Below the pieces are notes generated by a model. That model saw nothing but the letters and a program-made list of their open reading frames with translations, did not search any database and was not told where the DNA came from. A stretch of DNA of 8,597 bases from assembly GCA_026982255.1 (NCBI GenBank), contig JALSHL010000295.1, forward strand, positions 1 to 8,597, given 5' to 3'. This DNA is from Paracoccaceae bacterium (GTDB lineage: Bacteria; Pseudomonadota; Alphaproteobacteria; Rhodobacterales; Rhodobacteraceae). The translations under genes were made by a program, and so were the position numbers. Positions 1 to 6,073 of this stretch are shown here, in pieces (within the stretch, counting starts at the first letter, position 1; the number at the start of each line of letters is the position of its first letter).

Positions 1-1
1 C

Positions 2-361
2 TGCAAGGCGGTAACCGACTCGTGGCACCATCGCCCGCTTTACTGGCTGTTCGAGGTTCTGTCCGATTACGGCAACAGTGTTTGGCGGCCGTTTTTGGGG
101 CTGGTAGCATTATTGGTCATTGGCGGTTTAGTCCGCTATTTTGTTCCCGTGGTGGACGATGGTATTCCAAACGGGCTGGGCCGTGCCTTTGGCTGGAGCT
201 TCGCCAACCTGTTCCCCTTCTTCGGTTTTCGGAACCTGTATTTTGGTTCTGGTGAATATAGCGGATGGCTGGCTTGTGTAAGCGGCCTGCAAACTGTCTT
301 CGGGTTTGTCCTGCTGTTCCTGCTCGGACTCGGCCTGCGCAACCGGTTCCGCTTGCGCTAG
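2..361 (+). CDS. C-terminal fragment of a membrane protein, probably pentapeptide-repeat family
   Basis: The frame is open from the window edge and ends at TAG 359-361, leaving 119 residues of a protein whose start lies outside. The fragment begins with a polar, aromatic stretch (WHHRPLYWLFEVLSDYG), followed by a hydrophobic segment at about residues 31-52 (LGLVALLVIGGLVRYF). A Phe/Gly-rich amphipathic region comes next, then a second strong membrane segment near the end (GFVLLFLLGLGLRNRFRLR). The order 'LYWL..LSDYG.S..RP', two membrane spans and a terminal 'LGLRNRFR' is, from memory, the usual C-terminal end of alphaproteobacterial membrane proteins with pentapeptide repeats in their N-terminal part. 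No pentapeptide repeat is visible in this fragment, so the family name is inference. Function is unknown. The stop codon sits inside the 10-base palindrome GCGCTAGCGC (355-364), and the next gene starts 28 bases downstream. Confidence 0.6.
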   Translation, partial: CKAVTDSWHHRPLYWLFEVLSDYGNSVWRPFLGLVALLVIGGLVRYFVPVVDDGIPNGLGRAFGWSFANLFPFFGFRNLYFGSGEYSGWLACVSGLQTVFGFVLLFLLGLGLRNRFRLR

Positions 362-374
362 CGCCGTTGCAGGC
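333..374 (+). other. Stem-loop at the end of the first gene
   Basis: GCCT (333-336) and GCAAC (339-343) can pair with GTTGC (366-370) and AGGC (371-374), giving nine base pairs with a two-base bulge; the palindrome GCGCTAGCGC lies in the loop. The structure straddles the stop codon of the membrane-protein fragment and ends 15 bases before the ymdB start. No T-run follows, so a Rho-independent terminator is not well supported. It may slow or weaken transcription into the downstream operon, or it may be chance in GC-rich DNA. Confidence 0.3.
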
Positions 375-389
375 ATAAAGAATTCCCCC

Positions 390-1202
390 ATGAGAATTCT
401 GTTTCTAGGCGACGTGGTCGGGCGCACCGGCCGCAAGGCGATAGCCGGACATCTGGCGCGGTTGCGCGCGGAGTGGCGGCTCGATTTTGTCATCGTGAAT
501 GCGGAAAACGCCACGGGGGGCATGGGGCTGAACCGCGGCCACGCGCAACTGCTGCTGGATGCGGGGGCCGATGTGCTGACCCTTGGCGACCATGCTTTCG
601 ACCAGCGTGACATGCTGACCGTGATCGGGCAGGAAAACCGCATCATCCGCCCGATCAACTACGCCCCCAACGCCCCCGGCGTCGGCGCGCGCATGTTCAC
701 GGCGCAGAACGGGCAAAAGGTTTTCGTGGCGCAGGCGCTGGGGCAGGTGTTCATGAAACGCCCCTTCGCCGATCCGTTCTCGGCCCTCGATACCGCGCTG
801 AAAAACGCCCCCCTCGGCGGGCTGGCCGATGCCGTGGTGGTCGATTTCCATGCCGAGGCAACCTCGGAAAAGGTCGCCATGGGCCACTGGCTCGACGGGC
901 GCGCCTCGCTGGTGGTCGGCACGCATACCCATGTGCCGACGGCGGATACGCAGATACTGGCCAAAGGCACGGCCTTCCAGGGCGATGCGGGCATGTGCGG
1001 CGACTATGACAGCGTGATCGGCATGGACAAGGTGGAGCCGCTGCGCCGTTTCGTCACCGGCATGTCCAAGGGCCGTTTCACCCCGGCCGAGGGGGAGGCG
1101 ACCCTCTCCGGTGTTTTTGTGGAAACCGGCCGCGACGGGCGCGCCGTTTCCGTCAAACCCGTCCGCATCGGCGGGCGTTTGGCACAGGCGGGGCCGGAGT
1201 GA
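390..1202 (+). CDS. ymdB: YmdB-family metallophosphoesterase (TIGR00282 type)
   Basis: This 270-residue protein has the length and motifs of the YmdB family, dinuclear-metal phosphodiesterases that hydrolyse 2',3'-cyclic nucleotides and, in Bacillus subtilis, affect sporulation and biofilm formation. Visible motifs in order are GDVVG with Asp8, NAEN with Glu39, TLGDHAFD at 65-71, VDFHAE with His154, and GTHTHVPTAD with His179 and His181. They line up with the metal-binding Asp8, Glu39, Asn67 and three histidines known for the Bacillus protein. The exception is position 67, which is Asp here instead of Asn. ATG 390 is chosen because the family begins with 'MRILFLGD'; the longer frame from 306 adds a low-complexity Cys/Ala-rich leader that overlaps the upstream gene. 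The Shine-Dalgarno sequence is weak. The stop overlaps the GTG of the next gene (GTGA), implying translational coupling. The biological role in alphaproteobacteria is not established. Confidence 0.9.
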   Translation: MRILFLGDVVGRTGRKAIAGHLARLRAEWRLDFVIVNAENATGGMGLNRGHAQLLLDAGADVLTLGDHAFDQRDMLTVIGQENRIIRPINYAPNAPGVGARMFTAQNGQKVFVAQALGQVFMKRPFADPFSALDTALKNAPLGGLADAVVVDFHAEATSEKVAMGHWLDGRASLVVGTHTHVPTADTQILAKGTAFQGDAGMCGDYDSVIGMDKVEPLRRFVTGMSKGRFTPAEGEATLSGVFVETGRDGRAVSVKPVRIGGRLAQAGPE

Positions 1203-2092
1203 GGAAACACGCCCCGATGTATCTGGTCCTGCTGCTGATGGGGGCCACATGGGGCATCACGCCGGTCCTGATGAAAATCGCGGTGAACGGCGGGCATAAA
1301 CCCCTCGGCATCATCTTCTGGTCGGCGGTGATCGGCTTTGTCCTCTCGGCCTTCGCCACCGCTGCACGGGGCAAACCCCTGTTCGGCGGGCGTCGCCACA
1401 TCGGGCTTTACCTTGGTATTGCCCTGCTGGGCGCGGTGCTGCCCAACTATTTCTCTTACGTCGGCGTCACCCACCTGCCGGCCGGTATCATGTCCATCAT
1501 CATCGCCCTTGTCCCGATGTTCGCCATGCCCGTCGCGCTGGCGCTGGGGTTCGAGAAATTCTCCACCGTCCGCCTGTTCGGCGCGCTTTGCGGTCTCGGG
1601 GCGATTTTCCTGATCGCGGGGCCGGAGGCCAGCCTGCCGGACCCTGACAAGGCCATCTATGTTTTCATCGCCATGCTCGCCCCGCTGTTTTACGGCAGCG
1701 AGGGCAATTTCCTGCTCCGGTTCGGTGCCCGCGGCCTCGATCCTCTGCAAATCCTGCTGGGCGCCTCGCTGGTCTCGGCCATCCTGACCCTGCCCGCGGC
1801 GCTGGCCACGGGGCAGTTCGTCAACCCGCTGGTGCCGTGGGGCGCGCCGGAATGGGCCATTGTCGGCACCGCCGTTATCAGCTGGGGCACCTATGTCACC
1901 TATATCTGGGTGATCGGCAGGGCAGGGCCGGTGTTTGCCTCGCAGGTTGCCTATACGGTCACCGGCTGGGGGGTGGTCTGGGCCATGCTGCTGCTGGGCG
2001 AGCGCTATTCGCTCTGGGTCTGGGCGGCTTTCGCGCTGATCCTGTTCGGTATACTGTTGGTGCAACCGCGCGAATCCGAACAGGAGGGGTAA
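1199..2092 (+). CDS. EamA/DMT family transporter
   Basis: This is a 297-residue, very hydrophobic protein with about ten predicted membrane spans arranged as two EamA repeats, the architecture of the drug/metabolite transporter superfamily. The first repeat opens with 'LLLMGATWGITPVLMK' and ends near 'LCGLGAIFLIAGPEA'; the second opens with 'LAPLFYGSEGNFLLR' and ends with 'LLGERYSLWVWAAFALILFG'. The GE motif before the last helix is typical. Members export amino acids, metabolites or purines at the inner membrane; the substrate here cannot be read from sequence. GTG 1199 overlaps the ymdB stop. ATG 1217 (MYLVLLLMG), 11 bases after the purine-rich GAGGA at 1201-1205, is a real alternative start and would drop six residues. 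The stop codon TAA shares one base with the next ATG. Confidence 0.88.
   Translation: MRKHAPMYLVLLLMGATWGITPVLMKIAVNGGHKPLGIIFWSAVIGFVLSAFATAARGKPLFGGRRHIGLYLGIALLGAVLPNYFSYVGVTHLPAGIMSIIIALVPMFAMPVALALGFEKFSTVRLFGALCGLGAIFLIAGPEASLPDPDKAIYVFIAMLAPLFYGSEGNFLLRFGARGLDPLQILLGASLVSAILTLPAALATGQFVNPLVPWGAPEWAIVGTAVISWGTYVTYIWVIGRAGPVFASQVAYTVTGWGVVWAMLLLGERYSLWVWAAFALILFGILLVQPRESEQEG
2082..2087 (+). promoter_or_regulatory. Strong Shine-Dalgarno site that fixes the permease start
   Basis: AGGAGG lies four bases before ATG 2092, inside the last codons of the preceding transporter gene. It settles the start of the permease, whose reading frame is open back to 1837 through the upstream gene. The spacing is short but the match to the anti-Shine-Dalgarno sequence is complete. 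Confidence 0.8.
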
Positions 2093-3870
2093 TGCCCGAA
2101 TTCCTGACCACCGACCCGATGCCCGCCGTCATCAGCCTCGCCGTTGTCGCCGTCATGTTCGTGCTGTTCATCCGCGAGACCTACCCGACCGAAGTCGTCG
2201 CCCTTGGCGGGGTTGCCACCCTGCTGGTCACCGGCGCCCTGCCGGTGGACGCCCTGCAACAGGCCTTTGCCAACCCCGCTCCCTGGACAATCGCCGCCAT
2301 GTTCGTGCTGTCCGGGGGGCTGGTGCGCACCGGTGCGCTCAACGCGCTGACCACCGTTGTGGCCCGCCACGCCGACGCCCGCCCGAAAACCGTGCTGGCG
2401 GCGCTGGCGGGGTTCACCTTGCTGGCCTCGGCCTTCATGAACAACACGCCGGTTGTCGTGATGATGATCCCCGTGGCCGTCGGACTGGCCGGCAAGATGG
2501 GGATTGCCACCTCGAAGCTGCTGATCCCGTTGTCCTACACCGCCATCCTCGGCGGTATGCTGACCCTGATCGGCACCTCGACCAACCTGCTGGTGGACGG
2601 GGTTGCAACAGCCGGGGGGCTGAAACCGTTCTCGCTGTTCGAGGTCACACCGTTGGCCGTGATCCTCGTCGCTTTCGGCATGGTCTATATCCGCGTGACC
2701 GGCGGGCGTCTGCTGCCGGAGCGTGCCTCTATGTCCGACCTGCTCGGCGTTCGCAAACAGATGAAATTCTTTACCGAGGTCGCGGTCCCCGACGGCTCTC
2801 CCCTGATTGGAGAGAGGGTCGGTGATGTCACCGTGTTCAAGCGGCAGGGCATGCGACTGATCGACGTGTTGCGCGGCGATGAATCCCTGCGCCGCGCCCT
2901 GCCGGATGTCACCCTGCAGGCCGGTGACCGTGTGGTCCTGCGCACCGGTGTTGACGAACTGCTGGGCCTGAAAGAGGACAGCACCGTCGAACTGGTGGAC
3001 CAGTTGTCAAAACGCAAGACCACCACGGTCGAGGCGCTGATCTCGCCGGATTGCCGCCTTGTCGGCCACTCCCTCGGCAGTCTGCGCCTGCGTCGCCGCT
3101 ACGGGGTTTATCCGCTGGCCGTGCATCGCCGGAACCGGAATATCGGGCGGCAACTGGACGATATCGTCGTGCGCGTCGGTGACACCCTTCTGCTGGAGGG
3201 CGCGCCCGAGGATATCGAACGCCTTGCCCGTGACGAGGGGCTGGTCGATATCGCCACCCCCGCCGCGCGTCCCTATCGCCGCCGCCATGCGCCTGTGGTG
3301 CTGTCGGTTCTGGCCGGTGTGGTGATACTGGCGGCGTTGGGTCTCGCGCCGATTTTCCCGCTCGCGGTGATCGGCGTCGCCATTATCCTGCTGACCCGCT
3401 GCATCGACGCCGAAGAGGCTTTCGGCTTCGTCGACGGTCGCCTGCTGGTGCTGATCTTCTCCATGCTGGCCATCGGCGCGGCGCTGCAAGGGTCGGGGGC
3501 TGTCGAAATGATCGCGCGATCCCTCGCGCCCTGCCTGTCCGGCCTGCCCGCGCCCCTGCTGATCTGGGGCATCTATCTGCTGACCTCGATAATGACCGAG
3601 ATGATATCCAACAACGCCGTTGCCGTCGTCGTCACCCCCGTCGCCATCGGCCTTGCGCAGGCCATCGGCATAGACCCCCGCCCTCTGGTGGTCGCCGTGA
3701 TGGTCGCCGCCTCGGCCAGCTTCGCCACCCCGATCGGCTACCAGACCAACACGCTGGTTTACGGCCCGGGTGGCTACAAATTCACCGATTTCATGAAAAT
3801 CGGTATTCCGCTCAATATTTCCATTGGCATCCTCGCCAGCCTCCTGATACCGGTTTTCTGGCCGCTATGA
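2092..3870 (+). CDS. SLC13-type permease with two TrkA-C (RCK-C) domains
   Basis: The 592-residue protein has the usual length and layout of bacterial SLC13/DASS-like permeases with an internal regulatory insert. The N-terminal transport half carries the helical hairpin motif SAFMNNTPVVVMMIP (about residue 113) and the Na+/substrate signature IGTSTNLLVDG (about 162). A soluble segment of roughly 170 residues follows, holding two RCK-C domains: about 225-300 (VAVPDGSPLIGERVGDV ... AGDRVVLRTG) and 312-390 (VGHSLGSLRLRRRYGVYPLA ... VGDTLLLEGAPEDIERL). The C-terminal half repeats the signature as SNNAVAVVVTPVAIGLA (about 506) and ends with ATPIGYQTNTLVYGPGGYKF. Family members move dicarboxylates, citrate, sulfate or similar anions with Na+ across the inner membrane; the substrate here is unknown. 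RCK-C domains usually sense a ligand and gate transport. The gene is translationally coupled to the DMT gene upstream. Confidence 0.9.
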   Translation: MPEFLTTDPMPAVISLAVVAVMFVLFIRETYPTEVVALGGVATLLVTGALPVDALQQAFANPAPWTIAAMFVLSGGLVRTGALNALTTVVARHADARPKTVLAALAGFTLLASAFMNNTPVVVMMIPVAVGLAGKMGIATSKLLIPLSYTAILGGMLTLIGTSTNLLVDGVATAGGLKPFSLFEVTPLAVILVAFGMVYIRVTGGRLLPERASMSDLLGVRKQMKFFTEVAVPDGSPLIGERVGDVTVFKRQGMRLIDVLRGDESLRRALPDVTLQAGDRVVLRTGVDELLGLKEDSTVELVDQLSKRKTTTVEALISPDCRLVGHSLGSLRLRRRYGVYPLAVHRRNRNIGRQLDDIVVRVGDTLLLEGAPEDIERLARDEGLVDIATPAARPYRRRHAPVVLSVLAGVVILAALGLAPIFPLAVIGVAIILLTRCIDAEEAFGFVDGRLLVLIFSMLAIGAALQGSGAVEMIARSLAPCLSGLPAPLLIWGIYLLTSIMTEMISNNAVAVVVTPVAIGLAQAIGIDPRPLVVAVMVAASASFATPIGYQTNTLVYGPGGYKFTDFMKIGIPLNISIGILASLLIPVFWPL

Positions 3871-3894
3871 GTATTTTGTCAAAGAAGAAATTCC

Positions 3895-4554
3895 ATGCAG
3901 ATTGTTAAAGGCCACTGGCAATTGATCGCGATCACCCTTGCCGTCTTTGTGCTGTGGCAAACGCCGCTGATGTTGCCCCTGAAAATTCTGGTGGTGTTCA
4001 TGCACGAGCTGAGCCACGCCATCGCCGCATGGATCACCGGCGGAACGGTCGAGAGCATCTCCGTTTCCCCCCGTCAGGGCGGCCTGACCGTGACCCGTGG
4101 CGGCAACGGGTTTCTGTTGACCTCTGCCGGTTATATCGGCTCGCTGCTGATCGGGGTATTGCTGTTCACCGCCGCCCTGCGCAGCCGGGCCGACCGGCGG
4201 ATGATGGCGGCACTGGGCGTCGTGATGCTGGTGGTTACAGGGCTGTATATGCGCGAGCTATTCGCAATGGCTTTCGGTGTTGCCGCCGGTGTGGCGATGC
4301 TGGCCAGCGCCCGCTTCCTGTCATCAAGGGTCAACGATCTGACGTTGAGGGTAATCGGACTGACCAGCATGGTTTATGTTCCTTTCGACATCTTCGATGA
4401 TACCATCGCCCGCTCCGGCGCGGGATCGGACGCCTATGCCATGTCGCAGACCTATGGCGGCCCCGTGATGTTCTGGGGCGGCCTCTGGTTGCTGCTCAGC
4501 CTGCTGGTGATCTGGAACAGCCTACGCCGCCTCGGGCGCAACAGCAATATCTGA
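3895..4554 (+). CDS. M50B-type membrane metallopeptidase-like protein
   Basis: This 219-residue integral membrane protein carries the zinc-metallopeptidase motif HELSH (His37, Glu38, His41) in a transmembrane helix, VVFMHELSHAIAAWITGG. After it come SVSPRQGG and the TSAGYIGSLLIG segment (76-87) typical of site-2-protease relatives. The C-terminal part has 'VPFDIFDD' (162-169), 'SDAYAMSQ' (178-185) and a last 'P..FWGGLW' helix, which match the M50B subgroup (PF13398) as I remember it, rather than classical RseP/SpoIVFB with their NPDG or LDG motif. M50 enzymes cleave substrates within the membrane, but proteolysis by this small subgroup is largely unproven. ATG 3895 lies 24 bases after the permease stop, preceded by the weak purine-rich AAAGAAGAAA, so it is probably the last gene of the ymdB operon. 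No PDZ domain is present. Confidence 0.8.
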   Translation: MQIVKGHWQLIAITLAVFVLWQTPLMLPLKILVVFMHELSHAIAAWITGGTVESISVSPRQGGLTVTRGGNGFLLTSAGYIGSLLIGVLLFTAALRSRADRRMMAALGVVMLVVTGLYMRELFAMAFGVAAGVAMLASARFLSSRVNDLTLRVIGLTSMVYVPFDIFDDTIARSGAGSDAYAMSQTYGGPVMFWGGLWLLLSLLVIWNSLRRLGRNSNI

Positions 4555-4615
4555 ATGCCCCTTTCCCCCCGCGGCGCGATCCTGTAAAAACGCCCCGAAC
4601 CACAGGGCGCTCGAC

Positions 4616-5041
4616 ATGAAACGCAAAACCATCATCAAACGCTGTGAAGCCGCCGGCCTGCGCATGACCGAGCAGCGGCGCGTTATCGGGCAGGTATTGC
4701 AGGACAGCGCCGACCATCCGGATGTGGAGGAGCTTTACGCCCGCGCTTCGGGCATCGACCCGAAGATCAGCCTCGCCACCGTCTACCGCACCGTCAAGCT
4801 GTTCGAGGAAACCGGCATACTGGAGCGCCTTGAGTTCGGTGACGGGCGGGCGCGCTACGAGGATGCGGAGCGCGAGCATCACGATCACCTGATTGACATC
4901 ACCACCGGAGATGTTATCGAGTTCGTCGACCCCGAAATCGAGGCCTTGCAGGAAAAGATCGCCGCAAAGCTGGGATACGAATTGCGCGGGCACAAGCTGG
5001 AGCTTTACGGGGTTCCTATTTCGAAAAAGAACAAGGGCTGA
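4616..5041 (+). CDS. fur: Fur family metal-responsive repressor (alphaproteobacterial Fur/Mur type)
   Basis: The 141-residue protein has the full Fur architecture. The N-terminal winged helix (about 1-82) carries the recognition helix around SLATVYRTVKLFEETG (52-67). The dimerization and metal-binding domain carries HHDHLIDITTGDVIEF (88-103) and GHKLELYG (125-132). Candidate metal ligands by family comparison are His34, Glu82, His89, His91, Glu102 and His126. The only cysteine is Cys10, so the structural zinc site built from CxxC pairs in E. coli Fur is absent. That is usual for alphaproteobacterial Fur/Mur proteins, which respond mainly to manganese (Mur) or iron and repress uptake genes. 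Irr is less likely because no haem regulatory motif is seen. AGGG at 4604-4607 precedes the ATG. The 61-base upstream gap may hold the promoter, but I see no convincing -35/-10 pair. The gene precedes a DMT transporter and enolase. Confidence 0.87.
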   Translation: MKRKTIIKRCEAAGLRMTEQRRVIGQVLQDSADHPDVEELYARASGIDPKISLATVYRTVKLFEETGILERLEFGDGRARYEDAEREHHDHLIDITTGDVIEFVDPEIEALQEKIAAKLGYELRGHKLELYGVPISKKNKG

Positions 5042-5074
5042 TCCGGCGTCCCCGCGCCGGTCGGGGCGTGGACG

Positions 5075-5980
5075 ATGGGACAGCACAAATCCGAAAATCT
5101 GGTCGGCATTCTGCTGATGCTCGGCGCCATGGCGGCCTTTGCCATCGAGGACATGTTTATCAAACAGCTCTCGCACGGCATGGGCACAGGGCAGATTCTG
5201 GTGATCGTCGGGCTGGGCGGCTTTACGGTCTTCGCCACCATCGCCGCGCGCGCCGGCAAGCGGATATTCACCCGCGACCTGCTGGTCCCCGCCGTCATGC
5301 TGCGCAATTTCGGCGAGATGGTCGGCACGCTCGGCTATGTGCTGGCGGTGGTGCTGACCCCGATCTCCAGCGCCTCGGCGATTTTGCAGGCGACGCCGCT
5401 GGCCGTGGCGCTGGGCGCGGCGCTGTTTCTGGGGCAGGCGGTCGGCTGGCGGCGCTGGCTGGCCATCGCGGTCGGCTTTATCGGCGTGCTGATCATCATC
5501 CGCCCGGGGCTGGAGGGCTTCCGCCCCGCCTCGCTGTTTGCCGTGCAGGGGGTCATCGGCCTGTCTATCCGCGATCTGGCGACGCGGGCCATGCCCTCGA
5601 CCGTTTCCAGCACAGTGCTGTCGGCCTACGGTTTCGGCGTTGTCGTGCCGGTCGGCGCGGTGTTGATGGCCTTCGAGGGCGCCCCCGTCCTGCCCGACGC
5701 CACGCAAGGCTGGCAAATCCTCGGGGCGCTGGTTATCGGGCCGCTCGGCTATTACGCCATCGTCGCCGCTATGCGCGTGGGCGAGGTCGCGGTAGTGACC
5801 CCGTTCCGCTACATCCGGCTGGTTTTCGCCATGATCATCGGCGTGCTGGTGTTCGGCGAGGTGCTGGATACATGGACCCTGATCGGCGCCGCCATCATCA
5901 TCGGCTCCGGCCTGTTCACCATCTACCGCGAGCGCGCGGCGGCCAAGGCGCGGCGGGGGCTGTCGCCGGCGGTGCTGTAA
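5075..5980 (+). CDS. EamA/DMT family transporter (second)
   Basis: This 301-residue membrane protein contains two EamA repeats and about ten membrane spans. It starts with the typical 'ILLMLGAMAAFAIEDMFIK' and includes 'SSASAILQATPLAVALGAAL' in the first repeat. The second repeat ends with 'RYIRLVFAMIIGVLVFGE' and 'TLIGAAIIIGSGLFTIYRER', both standard for the EamA and RhaT-like branches. The basic C-terminal tail (RERAAAKARR) should face the cytoplasm. The substrate is unknown, and the protein is not an obvious close duplicate of the DMT transporter at 1199-2092. ATG 5075 is 33 bases after the fur stop with only a weak GGGGCG upstream, so initiation may depend on readthrough from fur. The pairing with fur is suggestive of co-transcription but does not show a role in metal transport. 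The gene is followed by a short perfect hairpin. Confidence 0.88.
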   Translation: MGQHKSENLVGILLMLGAMAAFAIEDMFIKQLSHGMGTGQILVIVGLGGFTVFATIAARAGKRIFTRDLLVPAVMLRNFGEMVGTLGYVLAVVLTPISSASAILQATPLAVALGAALFLGQAVGWRRWLAIAVGFIGVLIIIRPGLEGFRPASLFAVQGVIGLSIRDLATRAMPSTVSSTVLSAYGFGVVVPVGAVLMAFEGAPVLPDATQGWQILGALVIGPLGYYAIVAAMRVGEVAVVTPFRYIRLVFAMIIGVLVFGEVLDTWTLIGAAIIIGSGLFTIYRERAAAKARRGLSPAVL

Positions 5981-5981
5981 T

Positions 5982-5996
5982 TGCCGCAGCGCGGCA
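5982..5996 (+). terminator. Short GC-rich hairpin after the DMT gene
   Basis: TGCCGC (5982-5987) and GCGGCA (5991-5996) form a perfect six-pair stem with a three-base loop, beginning two bases after the stop codon. No T-run follows (CAATAGCCCTTT), so it is a weak or Rho-assisted terminator, or an mRNA 3'-end stabiliser, at best. A possible eno promoter lies downstream: TTTCCT (6006-6011), a 17-base spacer and TATGAC (6029-6034). Both boxes are poor matches to the consensus. Confidence 0.35.
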
Positions 5997-6073
5997 CAAT
6001 AGCCCTTTCCTGCCTCGCCCTGCGGGTGTATGACACGCGCGAGCATTGATCCAGAAACCGACAGGATACAGCT

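Noticed and set aside
306..389. N-terminal extension of YmdB by 28 codons
   Set aside because: The leader overlaps the end of the upstream gene and is Cys/Ser/Ala-rich; family proteins begin directly with the 'MRILFLGD' strand.
1004..2065. A 353-codon minus-strand frame opposite the ymdB end and the first DMT gene
   Set aside because: Its composition is dominated by Gln, Asp, Arg and Gly, with no recognisable domain, and it mirrors the codon structure of the real membrane-protein gene.
1837..2091. N-terminal extension of the SLC13 permease by 85 codons
   Set aside because: The extension runs out of frame through the DMT gene, and ATG 2092 has a complete AGGAGG just upstream.
2796..2814. Inverted repeat CTCTCC/GGAGAG in the permease gene
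   Set aside because: It is only six pairs in the middle of a coding region with no regulatory context; this is expected by chance.
4581..4609. Overlapping inverted repeats (CCTGT/ACAGG and CGCCC/GGGCG) upstream of fur as a terminator or operator
   Set aside because: Both are five-pair stems with long loops, they exclude each other, and no T-run or recognisable Fur/Mur box accompanies them.
5068..6033. A 321-codon plus-strand frame overlapping the second DMT gene in another phase
   Set aside because: The translation is Arg/Gly-rich and has no membrane segments, while the 5075 frame gives a full EamA protein.
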